Under the pieces are notes generated by a model that was not told the DNA's origin, did no database searches, and was given only the letters and a program-made list of their open reading frames with translations. Shown here in pieces: positions 47,198 to 57,470 of a DNA stretch of 64,000 nucleotides. Position 1 is the stretch's first letter, and every line of letters starts with the position of its first letter. The position numbers and the translations under genes are program-made. Source of the stretch: Arthrobacter sp. StoSoilB22 (GTDB lineage: Bacteria; Actinomycetota; Actinomycetes; Actinomycetales; Micrococcaceae); NCBI RefSeq assembly GCF_019977315.1, contig NZ_AP024652.1, positions 2,418,001 through 2,482,000 of the forward strand. Reading direction: 5' to 3'.

Positions 47198-48294
47198 TGA
47201 CGTTCTCCACGTTTGTAGTGCGCTCCGGGTTTATATTGTGTGCTCGCGACGTCGCTGCTATGTGCGTCATCCCATGCGCTGTAGGCGGAAACGATGTCGG
47301 CAACCAAACGGTGCCGCACGACGTCAGCCGCTTCCAGGATCGAGAAATTGACGTCGTCGATTCCCTTCAGGATTTCCCTGACGATTCGCAGGCCGGACGT
47401 CGATCCGGACGGCAGGTCGATCTGCGTGACATCACCGGTAACCACCATTTTTGAACCGAAACCCAGACGTGTAAGGAACATCTTCATCTGCTCCGGTGTG
47501 GTGTTTTGGGCTTCGTCCAGGATGATGAAGGCGTCGTTCAGCGTGCGTCCGCGCATATAGGCCAACGGGGCTACCTCGATGGTTCCTGCAGCCATCAGGC
47601 GGGGAATGGACTCGGGATCCATCATGTCGTGCAAGGCGTCATATAGTGGGCGAAGATAGGGGTCGATCTTGTCGCTCAGCGTGCCGGGGAGGAAGCCCAG
47701 CCGTTCCCCCGCTTCCACGGCTGGCCGGGTCAGGATGATCCGGCTGACTTCCTTCGTTTGCAAGGCTTGCACCGCTTTGGCCATTGCAAGATAGGTCTTG
47801 CCGGTACCTGCCGGGCCGATTCCAAAGATGACGGTGTTCTCATCAATGGCGTCAACGTAATTCTTCTGATTCAGCGTCTTGGGCCGGATAGTCTTACCGC
47901 GGCTTGAGAGGATGTTGTGGGTCAGCACATCGGCAGGATTCTGCACGGACTGGGCCCTCAGAAGGGACACGAGCTGCTGAAGGATGTCCGGAGTCACCAC
48001 GGTCCCCTTCGCCACGAGCCCACGGACTTCCTCCAACAGACGCATAACGCGTGGAATGACGGTGGAAGGGCCTGTCATGGAGAGCTCGTTGCCACGGACA
48101 TGGAAACTGACGTCCTGGAACTGTTCCTCGATGTACCGCAAGGCTTCGTCGTGGCTGCCCAACGAGTGAACCATCTGGTCGGAGTTGTCGAACGTGACAA
48201 CTTCCGTGCGCGTACCCGGTAGTGTGTGCGGGAACTCGGTGGGCGGCTGGTTGCCGTTTCCGGTCCTAAGCCGCCCGTTCAAAGATTCACTCAT
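47194..48294 (-). CDS. phoH: PhoH family ATPase
   Basis: This 366-residue protein of the PhoH-L/YbeZ group has an N-terminal KH-like part, Walker A GIGPAGTGKTYLAMAKAV (about residue 160) and Walker B AFIILDEAQN. YbeZ partners with YbeY in rRNA processing, matching the gene order here. It is the first gene of the phoH-ybeY-CNNM-era operon, with nearly 400 bases of non-coding DNA upstream. Confidence 0.92.
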   Translation of the reverse strand: MSESLNGRLRTGNGNQPPTEFPHTLPGTRTEVVTFDNSDQMVHSLGSHDEALRYIEEQFQDVSFHVRGNELSMTGPSTVIPRVMRLLEEVRGLVAKGTVVTPDILQQLVSLLRAQSVQNPADVLTHNILSSRGKTIRPKTLNQKNYVDAIDENTVIFGIGPAGTGKTYLAMAKAVQALQTKEVSRIILTRPAVEAGERLGFLPGTLSDKIDPYLRPLYDALHDMMDPESIPRLMAAGTIEVAPLAYMRGRTLNDAFIILDEAQNTTPEQMKMFLTRLGFGSKMVVTGDVTQIDLPSGSTSGLRIVREILKGIDDVNFSILEAADVVRHRLVADIVSAYSAWDDAHSSDVASTQYKPGAHYKRGERQ

Positions 48295-48686
48295 AGTGTT
48301 GGCCTTAGGCCTTTTCTCCTCCGGTTGGTCGTGCTACCTGCCATCGATTCGGCATTCGTGGCCGCTGTATGGGGCACGTCCGGATGCCGGAATGTCTTCA
48401 ATCCTACGCCAGCCCGGCCTGCGATGAACCGAAACCACCGGCATCATCCGGCGCCTGCCGTCATGGCGTACATTTTGTCTCAACTCGGCATCAAGCGGGT
48501 ATCAATCATGTTTCAGTTGGCGCTGATCCGCGCAATCCCGGCCGACCGCCGTCGACGATGTGCCAAGCTGGCATAGCGGGTGGCATCCAAGCATCCTGCG
48601 GCCCGGCTCCGTTGGCTGGGAATCGGCGGCTGGGGCCGCCATGAGACACAAGGTTAGGCAGGACACCCATTTCGGAGCCAGGAAGC
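48295..48686. other. Non-coding region between phoH and the GerMN gene
   Basis: This stretch between divergent genes has no ORF with family likeness or plausible ribosome site. It should hold both promoters. A TAGGAT box on the minus strand (48416-48411) is one weak candidate for phoH, and I see no strong promoter toward the GerMN gene. No HIT-family gene, common at this place in other actinobacteria, is present here. Confidence 0.5.
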
Positions 48687-49610
48687 ATTGGAGATGGCGC
48701 GCGCAGACGGACAAAATCCGTTATCGCTGTGCCGGCGATGCTTGCTGTCCTGTTGCTCACTGGTTGCATAGCCAACGGCGGCGATTCCCAAACCGGCACG
48801 AGTTCGCCATCCGTCAGCGTTAACGACGCGCCAGCCAGCCAGGCACCGCTGGAAACTACGCAGGCTTCCACGAAGATCCCGGTTTACTGGATTGGACGCA
48901 GCAAGGAACAGGTTTATCTCTACCGTGAGTTCAGGGATATCTCCAGCGACGGAAACCCCGTGACCACCGCACTCCGGATCATGATGTCCGAAAAACCCCT
49001 GGACCACGACTTCTTCACCCCCTGGCAGGCCCCCGAAAGCCTGGCCACCTCCATCTCCGGCAAGAACGTCATCACCGTTGATATTTCGCGGGATGCCTTC
49101 AACTCAAACCTCGACGCCGGAATGGCGCAGCGCGCTGTCCAGCAATTGGTCTACACGGCGACGGCGGCAGCCTCGTCCTCGGGGCTCATCAACTCCGGCC
49201 AGCAGATCCAGGTTGTCATCCTGGTTGACGGACACACGGACTACATGGCGTTTGGGCAGGTAAAGCTCGGCCAACCCATGGAACGGAACGCATCCTTGGT
49301 GGCACCTCTGTGGATCATCGATCCGCAAGAGGAAACAACACTGCCTACCGGAGTGGTCAAGTTCAATGGCCGCAGCACCGACAGTTCAAAGCCGGTCAGC
49401 TGGCAGATCCTGCAGGAAAATGGCAAGGGCGAAAAGAGCAGCCTGCTCACCGGGAGAACGCAAGCAACCGGTGAGCCTGGTCAATACGGAGCCTTCACCT
49501 TCAGTGCCACATTGAAGGCCGGCAAATATGAGCTGCGGGTTTCACAAGTGGATGAGGCCGGCGCAACCATCGAAACGAGCACCGACACCCGCCTGTTCAA
49601 CGTCGGTTAG
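48687..49610 (+). CDS. GerMN/Gmad2 domain lipoprotein
   Basis: This secreted lipoprotein has a GerMN domain (about residues 60-185 of the long form: PVYWIGRSKEQVYLYREF) and a C-terminal Gmad2 immunoglobulin-like domain. The lipobox is LLLTGC. The first standard start, GTG at 48729, gives a 12-residue signal with no positive charge. An ATT at 48687, nine bases after GGAG, gives MGDGARRRTKSVIAVPAMLA, a complete signal with an RRR n-region. I therefore extend the gene to the ATT, with reserve. A frameshift upstream is an alternative. The function is probably envelope-related. Confidence 0.75.
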   Translation: MGDGARRRTKSVIAVPAMLAVLLLTGCIANGGDSQTGTSSPSVSVNDAPASQAPLETTQASTKIPVYWIGRSKEQVYLYREFRDISSDGNPVTTALRIMMSEKPLDHDFFTPWQAPESLATSISGKNVITVDISRDAFNSNLDAGMAQRAVQQLVYTATAAASSSGLINSGQQIQVVILVDGHTDYMAFGQVKLGQPMERNASLVAPLWIIDPQEETTLPTGVVKFNGRSTDSSKPVSWQILQENGKGEKSSLLTGRTQATGEPGQYGAFTFSATLKAGKYELRVSQVDEAGATIETSTDTRLFNVG

Positions 49611-49637
49611 CTGCGGGTTCGACGAGCTGCGGGGCGG

Positions 49638-50411
49638 CTACCAGCGGCCCAGGACGTCACTTGCAAGAACGACGGCGGCGGGTCCCGCCGTCGAGGACCT
49701 CAACACGTGGTGACCCAGAAGTGCCGTGACGGCACCGGCGTCACTGAGCCGCGTTACCTCTCTTGGTGAGATGCCACCCTCCGGTCCGACAATCAAGAGG
49801 ACCTCGCGAGGGATCCCATCATCTCCAGTCCGGACCGCAACCGACTCTTCAAGGACGGTCCGCAGGGGGTTCTTGGCGTCTTCATGCAGGATGATGGCCA
49901 CATCAGCGGCCGCGACGGCCTTCGCCAAAGCGGCAGTGTCCATCATGGACCGTACCTCAGGAATCCAAGCACGCCGCGCCTGCTTGGCTGCCGCCGTGAC
50001 CACGGACTGCCACTTCGCGTGCGCCTTGGCGGCCCGTTCGCCTTTCCAACGCACGATCGCCCGCTCGGACTGCCACGGAATGACGGCGTCTATTCCGAGT
50101 TCCGTGGCAGTCTCGATGGCGAGTTCGTCCCGATCGCCCTTGGCAAGTGCCTGAACCAGCACCAGCCGGACCGCCGGCTGGTCCTCGAGGACTACCTCGG
50201 ATGCCTTCACTGTGAGGGTGCTGGAACCGGCGTCAACCACGGCGCCAGTCAACCGCATGCCCGAACCGTCGGCTATGTCCACGGGCTCACCCACGGCCAG
50301 TCGCTTGACGGTGACGGCATGGCGCGCCTCAGCACCTTCCAACACAAATGTGGACCCGGGGATCAGCTGGTTAAGGCTTCCCGCCGGTGTAAAGAAAACC
50401 GGATTGCTCAC
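49638..50411 (-). CDS. rsmE: 16S rRNA (uracil-1498-N3)-methyltransferase
   Basis: This 257-residue SPOUT-fold methyltransferase has an N-terminal PUA-like domain (about residues 15-75) and C-terminal knot motifs LLIVGPEGGISPREV and LLGHHVLRSSTAGPAA. It methylates U1498 in 16S rRNA. The GTG start lies two bases after the dnaJ stop. hrcA-dnaJ-rsmE is a common actinobacterial operon. Confidence 0.94.
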   Translation of the reverse strand: MSNPVFFTPAGSLNQLIPGSTFVLEGAEARHAVTVKRLAVGEPVDIADGSGMRLTGAVVDAGSSTLTVKASEVVLEDQPAVRLVLVQALAKGDRDELAIETATELGIDAVIPWQSERAIVRWKGERAAKAHAKWQSVVTAAAKQARRAWIPEVRSMMDTAALAKAVAAADVAIILHEDAKNPLRTVLEESVAVRTGDDGIPREVLLIVGPEGGISPREVTRLSDAGAVTALLGHHVLRSSTAGPAAVVLASDVLGRW

Positions 50412-50413
50412 CG

Positions 50414-51538
50414 CTACAGGTTACCGAGCTTGTCCCGAAGCTTCGCGAACATTCCGCCGCTTGCCACCAGCTTTCCCTCGGTAAACTGCTCGCCGCGCAG
50501 CTTGGCGAGCTGCTGCAGGAGTTCCTCCTGGGCGGGGTCGAGCTTGGTCGGGGTCTCCACGTGCAAGTGCACCTTGAGGTCGCCGCGTCCGTAACCCCGG
50601 AGGTGCGTAACACCCAAGCCGCGCAGGGTAATGACTTCGCCGGATTGGGTACCGGCCTTGACGTCGATGTCCTGCGCGCCGTCGAAGGTGTCCAGCTGCA
50701 GTTCGGTGCCAAGTGCCGCAGCGGTCATGGGCACACTTAGTGTTGCGTGGAGGTCGTCGCCTTCACGCATGAACATGGAGTCGTTGTTGACCCGGATCTC
50801 CACATAGAGATCGCCGGCGGGGCCTCCAGCGGGGCCCGCTTCACCCTGCCCGGACAGCTGGATGCGTGTACCAGTGGCGACACCGGCCGGAACCTTGATG
50901 GTGAGGGAACGACGACTGCGGATGCGGCCCTGTCCATTGCACTCGTTGCAGGGGTCCTTAATGACTGTGCCGAAGCCTTCACACGAACCGCAAGGGGCGG
51001 CAGTCATGACCTGGCCCAGGATGGAACGGACTGCCCGTTGGACCTGGCCGCTGCCACCGCAGATGTCGCAGCGTTCCGGGTGGGTGCCCGGGCGGCAGCA
51101 ACTGCCATCGCACGTGGGGCAGATCACGGCGGTATCCACTTCAAGCTTCTTGTTGACGCCGAAGACGGCGTCCTTCAAATCGATGCGGACGCTGATGAGC
51201 GCGTCCTGGCCCCGCCGGACCCGGGAGGCCGGTCCGCCCTGACCGCCGCCACCAAAGAAGGTGTCGAAGATGTCCTGGAAGGCAAAACCCTGGCCGGCGT
51301 AGCCGCCACCGAAACCGTTGTCAGTGCCGTTTTCATTGCCCGTGGCATCATAGACCCGGCGCTTTTGGGGATCGGACAACACCTCGTAGGCGTGGGTCAC
51401 GGCCTTGAACTGTTCCGCGACATCTTCACCGGGGTTTACGTCGGGGTGCAGTTTCCGCGCCAACTTGCGGTACGCCTTTTTGATCTCTTCCCCGGTGGCT
51501 TCCGGCGAGACTCCCAAAACGTCATAGTGGCTGCTCAA
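50414..51538 (-). CDS. dnaJ: Chaperone DnaJ
   Basis: This 374-residue Hsp40 has a J domain (residues 1-68, HPD in KLHPDVNPG), a Gly/Phe-rich region, four zinc-finger repeats (CPTC, CDIC, CGSC, CNEC; about 140-215) and the C-terminal substrate domains. The first repeat reads CPTCDGSC rather than CxxCxGxG, a small deviation. It lies behind hrcA, so heat-shock control by CIRCE is expected. It is likely the second DnaJ of the genome (the dnaK operon usually has another). Confidence 0.94.
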   Translation of the reverse strand: MSSHYDVLGVSPEATGEEIKKAYRKLARKLHPDVNPGEDVAEQFKAVTHAYEVLSDPQKRRVYDATGNENGTDNGFGGGYAGQGFAFQDIFDTFFGGGGQGGPASRVRRGQDALISVRIDLKDAVFGVNKKLEVDTAVICPTCDGSCCRPGTHPERCDICGGSGQVQRAVRSILGQVMTAAPCGSCEGFGTVIKDPCNECNGQGRIRSRRSLTIKVPAGVATGTRIQLSGQGEAGPAGGPAGDLYVEIRVNNDSMFMREGDDLHATLSVPMTAAALGTELQLDTFDGAQDIDVKAGTQSGEVITLRGLGVTHLRGYGRGDLKVHLHVETPTKLDPAQEELLQQLAKLRGEQFTEGKLVASGGMFAKLRDKLGNL

Positions 51539-51588
51539 AGTCGGTATCTCTTCCTTGTTGTACTACGGATGTTTCCTCGGACCGGTGT

Positions 51589-52596
51589 TTAGCCGCCGAG
51601 AATGCGGGAAAGGTAACGGGCCACGGCTCGTACTGCTGCCATGGTGGTGGGATAGTCCATGCGTGTGGGACCAAGAATCCCCACCTTGGCACCGGAGCCA
51701 TAGCCCGTAGCTACGACGGAGGCCTCCGCCAAGCCATCGTAGGGATTCTCGCGTCCAATGCTCACCGTAACGCCGCGGGGATCATCCCCCATGTCAGATA
51801 ACAACCGGAGCATGACAACTTGTTCCTCGAGCGCCTCCAGCACAGGGCCTATGCTCAGGGGGAAGTCAACGTTGGAGCGGGCCAGGTTTGCCGTTCCAGC
51901 CATCAGGATGCGCTCTTCGCGGCTGGTGTCGCTCAACGATTGAAGCCCCTGGGCCAACGTCTGCGCCAGACTGCGCAGTTCCGGCGGACACAGCGCAACG
52001 ACAGAAGGAAGCACTTGAGGCAAAAGCGCCAGCTGTGTGCCGGCAATGTTGCCCAGGAACCGGGACCTCAGGAGCATCAGGGCCTCATTGCTCACATCGG
52101 ACCCAGCGTCGATGACCTTCTGCCCCACGCTGCCGGTGTCCGCAATTAGGACCACGAGGACCTGTTGAGGGGCCAAGAGGACGAATTCCACGTGGCGAAC
52201 AAGCGCGCGGTTCGAATGCGGGTACTGCACAACGGCCACCTGGTTGGTCAGCTGTGACAGAAGCCTTACGGTGCGCTCCAAGATGTCGTCGACATCATCG
52301 GGGCCCTCGAGCAAAGAATGGATGGCCCTGCGCTCGGCCGCTGAGAGCGGTTTGACCTGCGAAATGCGGTCAACGAAAAGGCGATAGCCCTTGTCAGTGG
52401 GGATTCGACCGGCACTGGTGTGAGGCGCCGCAATCAGGCCTTCCTCTTCCAAAACCGCCATGTCATTCCTGATGGTAGCGCTGGAAACGCCAAGATGATG
52501 CCGCTCCACGAGGGCCTTGGACCCGACAGGTTCCCTGGAATGCACGTAATCCTCAACGATGGCACGCAGCACTTCGAGCTTGCGCGGCTCACTCAA
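51589..52596 (-). CDS. hrcA: Heat-inducible transcription repressor HrcA
   Basis: This 335-residue repressor of class I heat-shock genes binds CIRCE. It has an N-terminal winged HTH (about residues 5-75: EPVGSKALVERHHLGVSSATIRND split over the helices) and a C-terminal GAF-like dimerisation domain. The CIRCE site 72 bases upstream makes it autoregulated; it drives hrcA-dnaJ-rsmE. Confidence 0.95.
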   Translation of the reverse strand: MSEPRKLEVLRAIVEDYVHSREPVGSKALVERHHLGVSSATIRNDMAVLEEEGLIAAPHTSAGRIPTDKGYRLFVDRISQVKPLSAAERRAIHSLLEGPDDVDDILERTVRLLSQLTNQVAVVQYPHSNRALVRHVEFVLLAPQQVLVVLIADTGSVGQKVIDAGSDVSNEALMLLRSRFLGNIAGTQLALLPQVLPSVVALCPPELRSLAQTLAQGLQSLSDTSREERILMAGTANLARSNVDFPLSIGPVLEALEEQVVMLRLLSDMGDDPRGVTVSIGRENPYDGLAEASVVATGYGSGAKVGILGPTRMDYPTTMAAVRAVARYLSRILGG

Positions 52597-52667
52597 TGCT
52601 CCACCTCCTGACGACTGCCATGGTTCTTCCGACCGGTCAACGCGGGATCCCGCTCAGACCTCCACAC

Positions 52668-52694
52668 TTAGCACTCAACATGCCCAAGTGCTAA
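52668..52694. promoter_or_regulatory. CIRCE operator
   Basis: TTAGCACTC-N9-AAGTGCTAA matches the CIRCE consensus TTAGCACTC-N9-GAGTGCTAA with one mismatch. On the minus strand a TAGACT -10 box (52702-52697) places the hrcA start inside the operator, as expected for repression. It may also affect the divergent DUF3097 gene (TAGTAT at 52701-52706 on the plus strand). Confidence 0.92.
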
Positions 52695-52787
52695 CAAGTC
52701 TAGTATGAGCCACCCCGTTGTTAGCATTGAAACCTGCCGCGGGCGGCTTCGGCCCGCACCGTAAACCAGCACAAAGGTAGGAATCCC

Positions 52788-53639
52788 TTGGCTTTGAACA
52801 ATTGGGGCCCGCAGGATCTGTCCGCTCCGGCCAAACAGAAGCTGCCGGAAGTAGCCGTGCAGCGGGGAATGGTCCTCGAGGACGTGCAGTCGGGCTGGGT
52901 GGGTGAAGTGACCCGCGTTGAGAAGTCGGGCGGAATGCACGTGGTCTCCTTGGAAGACCGGCGTGGAAAGACCAAATCGTTCCAGCTGGGCTTTGGCTTC
53001 CTGCTCGAAGGTCAGGCTATCCGCTTGATGCCTCCCGCCCCCCGCACCGCTGCATCCGGGGTTCCATCCGGCCGGACGGCCTCGGGTTCCGTCAGGGTCC
53101 AGGGGCAACGGGCACAGGTAGCCAAGGCCAGCCGCATTTGGGTGGAAGGAAAGCACGACGCCGAACTGGTGGAGAAGGTCTGGGGTGATGATCTCCGGGT
53201 GGAAGGCATCGTGGTGGAGCCATTGCACGGCGTTGATGACCTGAAGTCCGCCATCGCCGACTTCAATCCCGGCTCAGGCCGCCGGCTTGGAATCCTCGTG
53301 GACCACCTTGTGCCCGGGTCCAAAGAGTCCCGAATTGCCGCCGAGGCCATGACGGTCCCGGGGGCTGCGGGAAACGTCCTCATTGTTGGACACCCCTACG
53401 TGGATGTCTGGCAGGCGATCAGGCCCAAGGTCCTGGGCATTGGGGCCTGGCCCGCCGTACCCCGCGGGATCGATTGGAAGACCGGAATCCTCAGCGCGTT
53501 CGGCTGGCCCCATGAGACCCCTGAGGACATAGGCTTGGGCTGGCAACGCCTTCTGGGCGCAGTCCGCACCTATGCCGACCTTGAGCCATCGCTCTTGGGA
53601 CGGGTGGAAGAAGTCATCGATTTTTTGACGGTTCCTTGA
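52788..53639 (+). CDS. DUF3097 family protein
   Basis: This 283-residue actinobacterial protein matches DUF3097. It has an N-terminal beta-rich part (about residues 20-80: VLEDVQSGWVGEVTRVEK), a linker, and a C-terminal part starting WVEGKHDAELVEKVWG with LGILVDHLVP, which resembles a Toprim-like fold (acidic E...DxD-like positions). The function is unknown; nucleotide or nucleic-acid binding is a guess. It starts with TTG at 52788 and is divergent from hrcA. Confidence 0.85.
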   Translation: MALNNWGPQDLSAPAKQKLPEVAVQRGMVLEDVQSGWVGEVTRVEKSGGMHVVSLEDRRGKTKSFQLGFGFLLEGQAIRLMPPAPRTAASGVPSGRTASGSVRVQGQRAQVAKASRIWVEGKHDAELVEKVWGDDLRVEGIVVEPLHGVDDLKSAIADFNPGSGRRLGILVDHLVPGSKESRIAAEAMTVPGAAGNVLIVGHPYVDVWQAIRPKVLGIGAWPAVPRGIDWKTGILSAFGWPHETPEDIGLGWQRLLGAVRTYADLEPSLLGRVEEVIDFLTVP

Positions 53640-53761
53640 GGTGGAGTCCTTCAGGTATCAGCAACTACCGTGTCAACGGGGCGTTGGTCCCGGCAAGTGC
53701 GTCGGTGCCGGTATTCTGGGACAGCAACACCGCAGCATCTTTAAAGCAAAGGGAAGACAAC

Positions 53762-54175
53762 GTGGCAGATAACGCTCCTGAAGAACCGGGCAGCGCCGCA
53801 GGCCGGCCCCAGTACCATGGCGCGCCTGCCAACGCACTCCCGTTGACAGCCAGCGAGGACAGGCAATGGGCTACTCTGGCCCACTTTGGCGGCATCCTGG
53901 GATGCCTGCCGTCCCTTCTGATTTACCTGATTTTCCGGGATCGTGGACCGTTCACCGCACAGGAATCCAAAGAAGCGCTGAACTTCACGCTGCCTCCCAC
54001 CATCGCAGCAGTTCTGGCCAACATTTTGGTCCTGCTTCCTGTGGTCGGCAACATCTTCGCCGTCATCGCCACCGCGATCTGGGTTGCCCTGACGTGTTTC
54101 TCCGTCTCGGCGGGCATCAGGGTAAACCACGGGCAGCCTCACCGTTACAAGGTCAACCTGCGCTGGATTAAGTAG
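53762..54175 (+). CDS. DUF4870 family membrane protein
   Basis: This 137-residue protein has an acidic, Pro-rich N-terminus (VADNAPEEPG) and a DUF4870 core: WATLAHFGGILGCLPSLLIYLIFRDRGPFTAQESKEALNF-like blocks with three membrane segments (about residues 45-65, 80-100 and 105-125). The function is unknown. The start is GTG at 53762 after AAAGGGAAG; the frame runs from 53636 without signals. Confidence 0.85.
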   Translation: MADNAPEEPGSAAGRPQYHGAPANALPLTASEDRQWATLAHFGGILGCLPSLLIYLIFRDRGPFTAQESKEALNFTLPPTIAAVLANILVLLPVVGNIFAVIATAIWVALTCFSVSAGIRVNHGQPHRYKVNLRWIK

Positions 54176-54227
54176 CTCACCTCCGCTCGTCCAGGACTGT
54201 TTGCTCCGACGGGCATGAGCCCGCGGG

Positions 54228-55457
54228 TCAGTCGGGCAGGATCCTTCGAACTACGGCGTCAGCCAGGAGACGACCCTTCAGCGTAAGGACCAAACGGCCC
54301 TTGAACGCCTGAACAGGGTCCACCAATTCGTCGGCAATAAGCCCGGCCATCGCGTGCCGTCCGATCGCGTCCAAGGCATCTACGGACAACCCTGTGCCGA
54401 GCCGTGCCTCCAGCATAATGCGTTCGACTTCCCGGGTATCGGCATCGAGGGTTTCCCGCCCGGCAGCCGGAGAGCTAGCGCTCCCGAGCCTCGAGGCGTA
54501 CGCCGTGGGGTGCTTGACGTTCCACCACCGGACACCCCCCACGTGGGAGTGGGCGCCTGGACCGATGCCCCACCAGTCATCTCCCCGCCAGTAGGCAAGA
54601 TTGTGCCGGCAAGCCTGGTCCGGCGTCCGCGACCAGTTGCTGACCTCGTACCAGTGCAAGCCCGCTTCGGAGATCATTTTGTCGGCAAGCTCGTATTTGG
54701 AGGCGTGGTCGTCGTCATCAATCCCGGGCACCTCGCCCCGGCGTATCTGGGCGGCCAGCTTAGTGCCATCCTCAACGATCAGAGCGTAGGCACTGATGTG
54801 GTCCGGCTGGTACGACAAAGCGGTTTCGAGTGACAGCTGCCAGTCACCCATGGACTCTCCAGGGGTGCCGTAGATAAGGTCCAGGCTCACGGAGAGGCCG
54901 GCTTCCCGCGCCCACTGCACAACAAGAGGCACCCGGCTCGGTGTGTGGGTGCGGTCCAGGACCTTGAGCACGTGGGGTACGGCTGACTGCATGCCGAAGG
55001 AGACCCTGGTGAAGCCTGCGTCGGCCAAAAGCTTCAGGGATTCAGGAGTTACTGAATCCGGGTTGGCTTCGGTAGTTACCTCGGCGCCGGGTTCCAGCCC
55101 CCAATGGCCGATGGCGGCCCTAAGGATCCGGGCCAGGTCCTCTGCCGGGAGAAGGGTGGGCGTGCCACCCCCAAAGAAAACAGTACTGAGGGGACGACGG
55201 GGTAACCCCGAGGCGTCCAGTGCCAGAGAGGCGAAGTCCAGTTCAGAGACCGCCGTAGAGGCGTACGCGTCCTGGGAGGCGCCGCCACCGAGTTCGGTGG
55301 CAGTGTAAGTGTTGAAATCACAGTAGCCACAGCGCACGGCGCAGAACGGTATGTGGACATAGAGCCCGAACTTGCGGTGCTCGACGCCGGCCAACACCTG
55401 CGGAGGCAAGATGCCATCCGCAGGTGCCGGGTCACCCAAAGGGAGGACGCTGGGCAT
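54228..55457 (-). CDS. hemW: Heme chaperone HemW (radical SAM, HemN-like)
   Basis: This 409-residue radical SAM protein has the cluster motif PFCAVRCGYCDFN (C-x3-C-x2-C) and FFGGGTPTLL. It lacks features of true coproporphyrinogen oxidase and fits HemW, which inserts heme into respiratory enzymes. Its ATG directly abuts the lepA stop, and lepA-hemW is a widespread pair. Confidence 0.92.
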   Translation of the reverse strand: MPSVLPLGDPAPADGILPPQVLAGVEHRKFGLYVHIPFCAVRCGYCDFNTYTATELGGGASQDAYASTAVSELDFASLALDASGLPRRPLSTVFFGGGTPTLLPAEDLARILRAAIGHWGLEPGAEVTTEANPDSVTPESLKLLADAGFTRVSFGMQSAVPHVLKVLDRTHTPSRVPLVVQWAREAGLSVSLDLIYGTPGESMGDWQLSLETALSYQPDHISAYALIVEDGTKLAAQIRRGEVPGIDDDDHASKYELADKMISEAGLHWYEVSNWSRTPDQACRHNLAYWRGDDWWGIGPGAHSHVGGVRWWNVKHPTAYASRLGSASSPAAGRETLDADTREVERIMLEARLGTGLSVDALDAIGRHAMAGLIADELVDPVQAFKGRLVLTLKGRLLADAVVRRILPD

Positions 55458-57311
55458 TTACTTCTTGGCCTTGTCCTTGGACTCATCGGTGGTCAGGGCT
55501 GCGATGAATGCCTCCTGGGGCACCTCCACGCGACCGACCATCTTCATGCGCTTCTTGCCCTCTTTCTGCTTCTCGAGCAGCTTGCGCTTACGGGTGATGT
55601 CACCGCCGTAGCACTTGGCAAGAACGTCCTTACGGATGGCCCGGATGCTCTCGCGGGCAATGATGCGGGATCCGATGGCAGCCTGGATGGGCACTTCGAA
55701 TTGCTGCCGGGGAATCAGCTCACGGAGCTTGCCGGTCATCATCACGCCGTAGGCGTAGGCCTTATCGCGGTGGGTGATGGCGCTGAAGGCATCAACTTGT
55801 TCACCCTGCAGCAGGATGTCGACCTTGACCAGATCGGCCACCTGCTCGCCGTCAGCCTTCCAGTCCAGTGAGGCGTAACCGCGCGTCTTGGACTTCAGGA
55901 GGTCGAAGAAGTCGAAAACGATCTCGGCCAACGGGATCCAGTAGCGGAGTTCAACGCGGTCCTCGGACAAATAGTCCATGCCTCGCATCTGGCCACGGCG
56001 GCTTTGGCACAGTTCCATGATGGAACCGACAAACTCGTTAGGAGCGAGGATGGTGGCGGACACCATGGGCTCCCGGACCTCGGAGATCTTACCGGTGGGG
56101 TATTCGCTCGGGTTGGTGACGTGGATGACCTTCTTGTCCTCAAGCGTTACCTCATACTCCACGTTGGGTGCAGTGGAGATAAGGTCCAGGTTGTACTCGC
56201 GTTCGAGTCGATCACGCGTGATTTCGAGGTGCAGAAGGCCCAGGAATCCAACGCGGAAGCCGAAGCCCAGTGCAGCGGACGTCTCCGGCTCATAGACAAG
56301 CGCAGCGTCGTTAAGCATCAGCTTTTCAAGAGCGTCACGCAGGACCGGGTAGTCCGTACCGTCCAAGGGGTAAAGACCGGAGAAGACCATCGGCTTGGCG
56401 TCAGCGTAACCGCTCAGCGACTCCGACGCGGGTTTGGCGAGGTTGGTGACAGTATCGCCCACCTTGGACTGACGGACGTCCTTTACACCGGTAATCAGGT
56501 ATCCCACTTCCCCCACACCCAGGCCTTTGGAAGGTGTGGGCTCCGGGGAGCTGACACCAATTTCCAGGAGTTCGTGAGTAGCCCGGGTGGACATCATCTG
56601 GATGCGTTCGCGGGGATGCAGCATGCCGTCCACCACTCGGACGTAGGTAATGACGCCGCGGTAAGTGTCATACACAGAATCGAAGATCATGGCACGGGCC
56701 GGAGCATTGGGATCGCCCACGGGGCCGGGGAGGTCGCGGACGATTTTATCCAGCAGCGCCTCTACGCCTACGCCGGTTTTGCCGGAAACCTTGAGGACGT
56801 CCTCAGGGTCACCACCGATGAGGTTGGCAAGCTCCGCCGCGTACTTCTCAGGCTGGGCGGCCGGGAGGTCGATCTTGTTCAGCACGGGAATGATGGTGAG
56901 GTTGTTTTCCATCGCCAAGTAAAGGTTGGCAAGAGTCTGAGCCTCGATACCTTGGGCAGCATCCACCAGCAGCACTGCACCTTCACAGGCCGCCAAGGAG
57001 CGGGAGACCTCGTAGGTGAAGTCAACGTGGCCGGGTGTATCGATCATGTTGAGCGCATAGCTCTGGCCATCGAGTTCCCACGGCATGCGGACAGCCTGGG
57101 ACTTGATGGTGATGCCGCGCTCACGTTCGATATCCATACGGTCCAGATACTGGGCCTTCATGTCGCGTTGCTGAACGACGCCGGTGTACTGCAGCATGCG
57201 GTCGGCCAGGGTGGACTTACCGTGGTCGATGTGGGCAATAATGCAGAAGTTCCGGATGATGGCCGGATCTGTTGCGGCGGGCACCGGTGCGGTGCGGGCC
57301 ATGGGAGACAC
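55458..57311 (-). CDS. lepA: Elongation factor 4 (LepA)
   Basis: This 617-residue ribosomal GTPase has G1 [10 protein letters not shown]3 DTPGHVDF, G4 NKIDLP, the EF-G-like domains II, III and V, and the LepA-specific C-terminal domain (about residues 490-600). LepA acts in translation under stress or ribosome biogenesis. The start is GTG at 57311 (VSPMART) after AAGGA; the ATG at 57302 is an alternative. It is divergent from the PemK/MazF-like gene. Confidence 0.95.
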   Translation of the reverse strand: MSPMARTAPVPAATDPAIIRNFCIIAHIDHGKSTLADRMLQYTGVVQQRDMKAQYLDRMDIERERGITIKSQAVRMPWELDGQSYALNMIDTPGHVDFTYEVSRSLAACEGAVLLVDAAQGIEAQTLANLYLAMENNLTIIPVLNKIDLPAAQPEKYAAELANLIGGDPEDVLKVSGKTGVGVEALLDKIVRDLPGPVGDPNAPARAMIFDSVYDTYRGVITYVRVVDGMLHPRERIQMMSTRATHELLEIGVSSPEPTPSKGLGVGEVGYLITGVKDVRQSKVGDTVTNLAKPASESLSGYADAKPMVFSGLYPLDGTDYPVLRDALEKLMLNDAALVYEPETSAALGFGFRVGFLGLLHLEITRDRLEREYNLDLISTAPNVEYEVTLEDKKVIHVTNPSEYPTGKISEVREPMVSATILAPNEFVGSIMELCQSRRGQMRGMDYLSEDRVELRYWIPLAEIVFDFFDLLKSKTRGYASLDWKADGEQVADLVKVDILLQGEQVDAFSAITHRDKAYAYGVMMTGKLRELIPRQQFEVPIQAAIGSRIIARESIRAIRKDVLAKCYGGDITRKRKLLEKQKEGKKRMKMVGRVEVPQEAFIAALTTDESKDKAKK

Positions 57312-57470
57312 GCAGGATCCTTACTGTCGACACTCGCACGGCAATTCCTGCAACTGGGCAAAGGCCAGCCGGAACACGCCGCGCATCTGATCCTCTAGTC
57401 TCCCATGAACCGGCGCTTCGCCGTACATTGCGTGCCCGGCTTCAGCCGTAGACGGTTGTAGCGTTGTCAC

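Noticed and set aside
54211..54224. Short hairpin CGGGC-ATGA-GCCCG between DUF4870 gene and hemW
   Set aside because: A five-base stem without a T run is too weak to call a terminator.
56004..57398. 464-residue open frame on the plus strand opposite lepA
   Set aside because: It is a mirror frame of lepA with no domain likeness and no ribosome site; a common artefact in high-GC genomes.
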